In this document: positions 11,254 through 20,700 of the stretch, one piece after another | Numbering within the stretch: the stretch's first letter is position 1 | Layout: each line of letters begins with the position of its first letter | From: Zingiber officinale | Lineage: Eukaryota > Streptophyta > Magnoliopsida > Zingiberales > Zingiberaceae | Reading direction: 5' to 3' | Assembly (NCBI RefSeq): GCF_018446385.1 | Contig: NC_056000.1 | Span: 79,680,688 to 79,744,687, forward strand | Length of the DNA: 64,000 bases | Position numbers and translations under genes: made by a program | The notes under the pieces: generated by a model | Seen by the model: the letters and a program-made list of their open reading frames with translations, nothing else | The model's database searches: none | What the model was told of the DNA's origin: nothing

Positions 11254-11757
11254 TGTTGGTTAATCCTAGGAAAACATATCGGTTCCACTGTACAAAAATT
11301 TTTGTACAAGTGTCGAACCTTTCCTTAAATAACCTATTGTGTTCTTTAAAAGTTAAATTAGGAATCGCAGACGGAACTTAACATCATTGATTTCAAATTT
11401 AAATTAGGAATCGCAGACGGAAATATATTTTTTATAAAATTTTACAAGAAAACTCTTATAAAATTTTACAAGCTCTCTTTCCTAAAGTAGGAGTTAAAAA
11501 AGGAAAGTTCTAAAAATTAAGACCATGCTTTAAAATTTAAAACTTCTCTTACAAAATTTTCTTTTTTAATATGATGATAGAAAATTTTAATTTTAAAATT
11601 TTTCTCCCTTTTTTTCTTAAACCATGAGGATGGTTAAAAAAGGAAAGTTTTAAAACTTTTAAAACTCTCTATTAAAACATGTGACCAAATTCAAATAAGG
11701 AAAGTTTTTAAAATTAAAATCTTTCTTTTAAAACTTATAGTTTTCTACAAAGAGAAT
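11254..11757 (-). mobile_element. Copia LTR fragment inside the Gypsy element
   Basis: The plus strand begins TGTTGGTTAATCCTAGGAAA, the reverse complement of the end of the solo LTR at 20264-22682, and keeps its TGTACAAAA palindrome. It follows that LTR, with an internal deletion (roughly the part matching 21660-22550 is absent), to the sequence matching 21357, and then stops at gypsy LTR sequence. It entered copy A of the Gypsy internal region at GCAT (11250-11253); copy B shows the uninterrupted site at 13249. Only the left end is a natural LTR end; the right end is a deletion junction. Confidence 0.82.
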
Positions 11758-11845
11758 TCCATACGATCTCCAAAAAATTCTCAGAAAATTTTCAAAAATT
11801 TCGAAAAACTTCCTTATCATTATTCGCCATTTTCGGTATTTTACA
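11758..11845 (-). repeat. truncated middle LTR of the Gypsy dimer
   Basis: These 88 bp, from TCCATACGATCTCC to TTCGGTATTTTACA, match the last part (plus-strand sense) of both outer LTRs and are followed by the same purine tract and internal region. They are what remains of the LTR between the two element copies. The end reads TTCGGTATTTTACA like the right LTR, whereas the left LTR has TTCGACATTTTACA. Confidence 0.82.
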
Positions 11846-11954
11846 TTCTCCCCCACTAATAAAAATTTGGTCCCCAAATTTTGTTATCTACCATCAGTAA
11901 ATACTAACAACAGGTAAAGAGTATAAATGCTGAACGGTAAATAAATCACATATC

Positions 11955-14353
11955 TCAAGTGAAAAGATGGGGGTATCGAGCTTGGATAGTATCCTCGAGC
12001 TCCCAGGTAGCCTCCTCATCAGAATGATACTGCCATCCGACTTTCACCAGTCGAATAGTCTTGTTCCACAGCTGACGCTCCTTCTGTTCCAGAATCCATA
12101 TCGGAACCTCCTCGTAGGTGGTGTCGGACTGAAGGGAAATTGGTATATTAGACAGCACATGAGCTGGGTCGGCTATGTATCTCCCCAGCCTAGATACATG
12201 AAATACGTCGTGCACGCCTGCCAAAGCCGGTGGTAGTGCCAGGCGATAAGTTACTGCTCCAATCCTCTCCAGGATCTGGAAAGGGCCAATATATCGTGGA
12301 GCTAGCTTACCTCTGAGGTCAAATCTCTTCACCCCTTTCGTGGATGAAACTCGCAGAAAAACATAGTCGCCTGAGAAGAACTCCAGGGGTCTGCGTCTCC
12401 GATCTGCATAACTCTTCTGGCGGTCCTGCGCATTTAACATCCTCCGTCTGATAGTACGGACAAACTCTGCCTCCTGCTGAGCTCTATGAGGTCCCAACAA
12501 CTGGGCCTCCCCAACCTCAACTCAGAGGGTGGGTGTCCGACAATGCCTACCATACAACCATTTAACTGGTGCCCTCTGCATAGTCGAATGAAAGCTGTTG
12601 TTGTAGGCAAACTCTACCAATGGCAAATGTTCCTCCCAATTGCCTCCAAAATCCAACACACATGACCTCAGCAAGTCCTCTAGAGTCTGAATAGTCCGCT
12701 CTAACTGTCCATCTGTCTACGGATGGAAAGCTGTACTGAAACAGAGCTGAGTGTCCAAGGCCTGCTTCAAACTCTGCCAGAAACGAGACATGAACCGGGG
12801 GTCTCTAATCGTAATAATAGTCAAAGGGGGCAATCATGTAATCTGATGATCTCCCGACAATACAGATCTGCCAATCGATCCAGGGAATCAATCTTCCGGA
12901 TTGCTAAGAAGTGTGCGGATTTGGTTAATCGATCTACGATTACCCAAATCGCATCATGGCCTCGTCGTGTCCTCGACAACCCACCACAAAGTCCATAGTA
13001 ATATATTCTCATTTCCACTCAGGAACAGGAATCCGTTGAAGTAAGCAGGCATGTCTCTGATGCTCGGACTTCGCCTGCTGACAGACAAGACATCTAGCTA
13101 CAAATTCCATGATGTCTTTCTTCATACCGTTCCACCAGTAGGAACGTCTCAAATCTCGATACATGCAGGTCCTTCTTGGGTGGATCGTAAATCGAGAGCG
13201 ATAAGCCTCCTGAAGTAGCTCCGACGAAATCGGGTGAGACTGAGGTACGCATAATCTGCCTCAGAAGTATATAATACCCGCTTCATCTCGGGGAAACTCA
13301 GTCTGCTACCCGGAAGCTATCCGGCTGCCAATGGACTGTAAATGCTGATCACCAGCATGGGCCTCTCGGATTCTCGTCCTGATCGACAACTAAGTAACCA
13401 TGGTAACCAGAATACCCTGCTTTGTCTGTCCCTGTTCCTAAAGGCCTAACTCAACAAAACCCTGAACCAAGTCTGTGACCACTACTCGGTAGTAAGCTAA
13501 AGTCCCTCGGGACTTCCTGCTGAGTGCATCGGCAACCACAATAGATTTCCCCGAGTGGTAGCTAATGGTACAGTTATAATCCTTCAGGAATTCCATCCAT
13601 CTCCTCTGTCGGAGATTAAGCTCCTTCTGTGTAAAAATATATTTGAGACTCTTATGATCAGTGAGAATCTCAAATGTAATACCGTATAAATGATGTCGCC
13701 AAAACTTCCAAGCATAGATGATGACGGCTAGATCCAGGTCATGAACTGGATAGTTCTTCTCATGCTCCTTCAACTGTCGAGAAGCATAGGAGACTACCCT
13801 GCCGTGCTGCATCAGAACAGCGCCCAAACCCTGTAGAGATGCGTCGGTATAGAGCACGAATCCGTCCTCTCCAGAAGGTAAAACCAAAATCAGAGTTGAC
13901 ACTAGTCTCCGCTTCAGCTCCTGGAAGCTGGTCTCGAAATCGTCAGTCCAAGTGAACTTCACGCCTTTCCTGGTCAGGCGTGTAAGTGGCATAGTAATCC
14001 GAGAGAACCCCTCAACGCATCTCCGGAAATATCGAGCCAAACAAAGGAAGTTGCGAGCCTCCTCTCTACTCCCAATGGTAACAACCTCTATCTCCTGTGG
14101 AACCATGGTATACTCCTACTGGTGACCGTGTGTCTCAAACATCTCACAGAAGACAACCAAAATACGCACTACTGATCTTCACATATAGACGTTTCCGTCG
14201 AAATATCTCTAGAACTATGCGAAGATGGTGTATGAGACTCACCTCGAATCCATAATAGATCACAACATCGTCAACAAAGACAATGGAAACCGATCCAAAC
14301 ATCCTAGAAATACCAAATTCATCGAGTCCCTGAAAACATCTAAGACTCCGCAA
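11955..14353 (-). pseudogene. Gypsy pol copy B: end of RT, RNase H, integrase, chromodomain
   Basis: On the minus strand from 14353 down: the end of reverse transcriptase (SIVFVDDVVIYYGFEVSLI, where relatives have the F-I-D-D box), then [15 protein letters not shown]. RNase H follows ([38 protein letters not shown]; 14106-13438), then the integrase finger (around 13220-13060), core (12830-12500) and the tail. The chromodomain reads VKVGWQYHSDEEATWELEDT near 12020, ending at a stop at about 11955. Frame breaks separate the blocks (near 14110, 13438, 12500-12820), so it is not functional. The chromodomain places it among chromoviruses; the order RT-RH-INT-chromodomain fits Tekay-type elements. 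Confidence 0.87.
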
Positions 14354-14929
14354 GCCCTAATGGTAAAACCAAGACATGTAATGTTCGTATCACAGACATT
14401 GCTAACCATAAGATCCCCAAAAAAAGTCAAGAATCTGATCACCAATGATATAAATCACCAAAGAATAGATCCTCCAGTGTGAGAGCAATGCTCCATCACA
14501 CGAAATACCACATATATGGGAGCAACGCTCTACCACAAAAAATCCTCCATATGTGGGAGTAACACTCCACTACAAATAATCGGTAATATATATCTGCAAT
14601 AAATATGGGAGCAATGTTCCGCTACAAGCAATCCGCAATATGTGGGAGCAACGCTCCACCACAAACAATCCATAACATGTGTGGGAGCAACACTCCACCA
14701 CAAACAATACATAAGTGCCCAAGGTACCTAACTATCCAGCTAGAGACTGCACGAGATCTCTCTACCACAGATCACTGTGGGTAGTTTAGGGTATAACAAC
14801 CTAGTAAGCAAACCAAATCTATAGTCAACTCTATCATCATCCTAGTGGTCGGTCATCCACTAATAGGAGAATTAGTTGACAGGGTAATACAACCAATAAC
14901 ATAATGTAGACACTCAACATTCTACATTC
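14354..14929. other. non-coding Gypsy internal region with hairpin repeats
   Basis: Where the start of RT, protease and gag would be expected, I find no Gypsy coding sequence. From 14474 to 14712 there are six imperfect units of about 40 bp built round GGGAGCAACGCTCC-type hairpins (GGGAGT-AAC-ACTCC in one unit, GGGAGC-AAT-GTTCC in another), separated by AT-rich linkers ending in CCACAAACAATCC. No RNA gene is recognised. Confidence 0.6.
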
Positions 14930-15405
14930 AACATAGGTAGAATCATCATGATGCTACCAATCATACACCTGGCACACGTGCACACACAACATATGTATGA
15001 TCGACATAATCCTCCAATTAGTACACACCAGACATACTCATAACATAGGTATAAATCATCGTGATACCTCCAATAATGCATACCGAACCCATGTGTATAT
15101 ATCAACATAGGTATAATCGACAATACACCTCAAACAACACTCACATGACATATATACACCTATGCCAAGAGTATAATCAACGTAATACTTCCAACAAATC
15201 ATAGTCGACACGAGTGTACACACAGAACAAATATAATGAACAAGATACCTCGAATATTGCACCGAATACATCTGCACATATCACAACTCAGATTAAATCG
15301 ATAAGATACCTCCAATAAAACACTCAAACACAGGTGCACATTTCACAACATAGATTTAATCGACAAAATACCTCCAATAAACCAATCAGGCCACTCGAGT
15401 ATAAT
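14930..15405. repeat. degenerate tandem repeat of about 60 bp
   Basis: Units begin CTCCAATAA or close variants at roughly 60-bp spacing (for example from 15013), each containing a CATGTGTAxAxAxCAACA-like middle and an AGGTATAATCGACAATAC-like end. At least six units are visible, each diverged. The second copy of the 1249-bp duplication repeats most of them at 16314-16654. Confidence 0.65.
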
Positions 15406-17562
15406 CTACTAGAAACCCACAACAATCATAACTGGAAAAATATACACCCACTACATGTAATTAGACTGTCCATCATAACACTCCTACAATACATAATATT
15501 CATATGTACACACCACATAGATGTGCAGAATCAGCATATTTAATCTAATCAACCTAATATTTCCTATGCTACCTTCTATGTTATCCAACTAGGTACATAC
15601 AGTTTAAAATTAACGTACCCATGGAATAGGATACATCGATCCTCTATAAATTGACCAAACCGATAACGGTATATGGCTAATTCAGTCTTTCCCCACGTCT
15701 GTACAAGCCATGTACTCAATGTGCTCAAGATATCCAACTAAACACGAATAACCCAAAGATCAGCATTTTTATAAAATAGAGTAAGTTGATCCCCTGCTGA
15801 TCGGACCAACCAAAACAATGAATCGGTGATCGACTATCTAAATCTAACAAATGTACGTTAATCCTCTGCAATCACAAAGGTATATCGATCTACGATTACC
15901 CAAGTCGACAAACGTAAATCAATCTTCTAATGACCAATCTTACAAGAGTAAATCAATATTTACTGATGAAATTAACTAAGATAAAATGGTATACTATTGG
16001 CTAGGTCAACATGAAGATATAGATACTATCCACTACCCAGCTAATAATAGCAGAGGCTAGTATGTGCCTCAATCTGCTAACCAACTAGTAGTAACAGAAG
16101 CTAAAAACAACTGGTGTATGATATGAAAAATCACCAGAAACTGTAATCCTTGATCTCTAATAGGGTCGATCATCATCAGTGGCTAACCCATCACATGTAA
16201 TATGTGCTACAACAACCAGACAGGTACTAAATAAAAAGTGCTAATACATGTCATAACTATCATAGTCAACAATGCATACACTAACAAAAAAGTATGATAA
16301 CAGTATATCAACATACCTCCAATAATGCATACCGAACCCATGTGTATATATCAACATAGGTATAATCGACAATACACCTCAAACAACACTCACATGACAT
16401 ATATACACCTATGCCAAGAGTATAATCAACGTAATACTTCCAACAAATCATAGTCGACACGAGTGTACACACAGAACAAATATAATGAACAAGATACCTC
16501 GAATATTGCACCGAATACATCTGCACATATCACAACTCAGATTAAATAGATAAGATACCTCCAATAAAACACTCAAACACAGGTGCACATTTCACAACAT
16601 AGATTTAATCGACAAAATACCTCCAATAAACCAATCAGACCACTCGAGTATAATCTACTAGAAACCCACAACAATCATAACTGGAAAAATATACACCCAC
16701 TACATGTAATTAGACTGTCCATCATAACACTCCTACAATACATAATATTCATATGTACACACCACATAGATGTGCAGAATCAGCATATTTAATCTAATCA
16801 ACCTAATATTTCCTATGCTACCTTCTATGTTATCCAACTAGGTACATACAGTTTAAAATTAACGTACCCATGGAATAGGATACATCGATCCTCTATAAAT
16901 TGACCAAACCGATAACGGTATATGGCTAATTCAGTCTTTCCCCACGTCTGTACAAGCCATGTACTCAATGTGCTCAAGATATCCAACTAAACACGAATAA
17001 CCCAAAGATTAGCATTTTTATAAAATAGAGTAAGTCGATCCCCTACTGATCGGACCAACCAAAACAATGAATCGGTGATCGACTATCTAAATCTAACAAA
17101 TGTACGTTAATCCTCTGCAATCACAAAGGTATATCGATCTACGATTACCCAAGTCGACAAACGTAAATCAATCTTCTATTGACCGATCTAACAAGAGGAA
17201 ATCAATATTTACTGATGAAATTAACTAAGATAAAATGGTATACTATTGGCTAGGTCAACATGAAGATATAGATACTATCCACTACCCAGCTAATAATAGC
17301 AGAGGCTAGTATGTGCCTCAATATGCTAACCAACTAGTAGTAACAGAAGCTAAAAACAACTGGTGTATGATATGAAAAATCACCAGAAACTGTAATCTTT
17401 GATCTCTAATAGGGTCGATCATTATCAGTGGCTAACCCATCACATGTAATATGTGCTACAACAACCAGACAGGTACTAAATAAAAAGTGCTAATACATGT
17501 CATAACTATCATAGTCAACAATGCATACACTAACAAAAAAGTATGATAACAGTATATCAACA
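15065..17562. repeat. tandem duplication, two copies of 1249 bp
   Basis: 15065-16313 and 16314-17562 are almost identical with a constant offset of 1249 bp. Both copies start CTCCAATAATGCATACCGAA and run to CAGTATATCAACATAC. Only scattered single-base differences are visible (for example AATCGATAAG versus AATAGATAAG near 15296/16545). The unit is non-coding internal Gypsy sequence. The high identity suggests the duplication is younger than the element's decay elsewhere, or that conversion has kept the copies alike. Confidence 0.9.
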
Positions 17563-17678
17563 TACCTCCTATAGCTTGGAGATGTCCTGCCGCTGCCAGG
17601 TCCCAAAAACCCGAAAAGTCACATCGAGAAAAATAAAACACGAAATCTGAAACACGGGATATAAGACTCGTAAACCGT

Positions 17679-17761
17679 GCTCTGATACCAATAAATTAGT
17701 ATCAGATAAATCTCGAAAATTCAGAACACATAGCAAGTATCGTATACCTGCTTTGATACCA
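17679..17761 (-). promoter_or_regulatory. primer-binding site region of the Gypsy element
   Basis: On the minus strand TGGTATCAAAGC (17761-17750) lies six bases inside the right (5') LTR, the normal place for a primer site, and differs by one base from the initiator-Met tRNA match TGGTATCAGAGC. The exact TGGTATCAGAGC also occurs, at 17690-17679, 71 bp further in. Either could prime minus-strand synthesis; the near one is better placed. Confidence 0.65.
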
Positions 17762-17767
17762 CTAAAT

Positions 17768-20700
17768 TGTCACGCCCCGGGGAAGTCCCTGCCCGAAGAA
17801 ATTTCGGCAGCACCTCCCCTGTACGGGTGATAATCTGAAACATTTCTACAAACACAATATACATCAGCCACAGGCGGCTGGAACATACACACAACCACGC
17901 AGTTTATATGCAGTCTACTCGGTTGATACCATAAAAATACAACCACGCAGTTATATGTAAATCTAACAGCCCACTCGGCTGTACCAAAATCAATCACTTT
18001 GGAAATCCAATATACAACACATACAACTATAAACGAAGACTGCTAGCCGGCTAGGCTTACACCACGCAACAACACAACACTCCGAAAATAAAACCGGAAC
18101 ACAAAGCCAAATACACACATATCATATACCAAGATAAAAATAAACAAATATACGGAGACTAGTCTTCTAATGTGACGTGGGGACCGACAGGTAGGATATT
18201 CTAAGCAACTCCATAAACAACCAGGTACCTGAAAAAGATAGTGTCCATGGGTGAGTTCAACAACTCAGTAGATACCAGTTGATATGTATAGTAAGATATA
18301 ACAAATAAAAATAACTATGGAGTACAGTCTCCTAGACAAAAACTGGAAATGCACAATAGGAAAGGGCTGAAGAGAACTGTACTCACCAGGGCCTCCTATC
18401 AGAATGGTCAGGTCGTCAGACCGAGAGTATCATAAATCCTGTATGCATGTCAAACATATGCATCCATCCTAATGCAGCATATAAGTGCAACAAACACAAT
18501 CAATATATGCATCAATGCATATGATGCCAATGACATGGTCACCCCTGACGCCAGTCAGTCATCTCACACACAATGGTGAGACCGAGTGGGTAGGACAGTG
18601 ACAACCGGGCACTCTGACGTCACTGCTCCTGATGAGTGACCGAGTGGACGGGATGATGTTGGAGTACAGCTATCCTCCTACCCTAAATCATAAATGGGGG
18701 AACGCAATGCTCTCATCTCCTTGTGCACAATGACGGGGAGGGATCCCGGCGTGCTACCACGCTGCAGTACACTACCCATGAGCGTCCCAGCGGAGCACCA
18801 CCGAGCAAACTGACGTGCTGCCACGCTGCATCACGCTACCCATGAGCGAACCAACGAAGCACCGACAGTGATGAAACTGGTGATGTACTCAACAATAATG
18901 GAGCAGACTATTGCGCAGCATGCAATCATACGAATGATGCATGACACTAAGCATGGCAATATCCTGAACCAATCCATATATATAAAAATGTGTACCCTAG
19001 TATCAATAAGTCAAATCCACAAATCTAGGGCATACAGGTCTGCTATGGTATAAATAAAAACCTAGGTCCTGAACATCATAAGGCAGGGTATGTCACTACT
19101 TCCATGAACAAATATATAATCATGTGAGTACTAACATAAAATGCATAATAGGTGAGCTAACAAACATATAACAGGTATCCGGTAGCGACATATCGAAACA
19201 AGAACAAACATAATTATTACTAAAGGTTATAACCTACTAAATATATCAACATGACGTTATCAAAGATAAGTCAAGGTACCCGCCTCAAATAGCAGGTCCA
19301 ATCCAGTCAAATCCAACGTCGAGATGCTCGTCTCGAATCAGAGTCCTGTAATACATGATATACAGATTTAGCTAATTACATATAAATTAATTAGCTAAAT
19401 TAAATCCTCAAACCTATTTAGGATAATCATAATCGAATACGACTATTGATTAACCTCCTATTTATCAACCTAATACAACATGCATAACCATCTAAAATAA
19501 TCAAATCCATCCATGATCTACATCTAAGATCAAAACCTACATTTAACTATTCAATCACACTAATTATGTATTAACTAGTGATATACTAACCATCTAGTAA
19601 TCCATATCATCTCCAATTCAACACATACCTAATTCATCAACAATACAAACCAATTTCCCTACTTCTTACCTTAATCCATAGCCCAACAAATCCATAGCAA
19701 AGACAACTTATTGTCGGGACAGAGGTAGCTGTTGGAAATCAAGAAACGCCCTGCAATGCACTGTCTGGATCAAAATGAAGCTCAAGAAATCGACATCCAA
19801 ACAACACCCAAATTTTCAGAACACCCTGAGCACCTTACCTCTTCCTCTAATTGCCTGCGATGACCAAGAACCCGACAAAGTTGCTGCTAGAAACCTTAAT
19901 ACCAAAGACTTAAGCCAATAACAAGGTGGTTGCTGGCACTGGACGGTTGGCAGACCGGTACTAGGGCACAGCGTATGAAGACTCAGTGCTGGCACGACAG
20001 CAACGCCGGAATCGAAGGAGCAACGACGCTAAGTGAATCTAGGGCAGAGGGAAATCTCGGTGGCTGGCACAGAGGAGATCGGAGAAGGGTGGTGGCTGTG
20101 AACCCAAAGCTAGGGCACGTGATTGGAGGCTAGGGCAGAGAGTGTCGGTTGTAGAATTCGGCCCAGGCGTTGTGGTGGCTCTGTGCCAGCACGAAAGAAA
20201 CCCTCCAGATCAAAAGAGGGCAGAGAGGAGGCGTCGGGTTGCTCGCTGGTGCGAGGCCGAGAGTGTTAGAGTGTATACTAAAAGCCTAGCTTTTGTAAAC
20301 ATTTATTTGCTAAAATAAAAGAATCACTTTGGTCAATATCTGCATTTATTTATTAAATGTAATTGTTCAATTAATTTATATAGTAGACAACATGAAGTGT
20401 GGTGTCACACTTAGAAGATCATGTTGTCAGTTCTTTATAAATTATAAACAGTTACTAGCGACTAAGATAGAAAGGAACAAACTATCAGTATAGTCGTAGT
20501 GTAATTAAGTATTAGTTTATCTTAACTAATAAATTACACTGATACACTTTAAGTGTATTGAGTAGGATCATTTAGGTAAGTTCTTTTTGTACTGACTTAG
20601 TAAAAGAACTAAACCTTAGTTATTATGGAAGTGTGTGCTCTTAATCCTAATATAATAACAAGCACATATATTTAATATTTATTTCTTTGATTTATCAAAG

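Noticed and set aside
15334..16792. Two identical 69-codon frames (15334-15543 and 16583-16792)
   Set aside because: They are identical only because the 1249-bp unit is duplicated; the sequence is non-coding element DNA with no family features.
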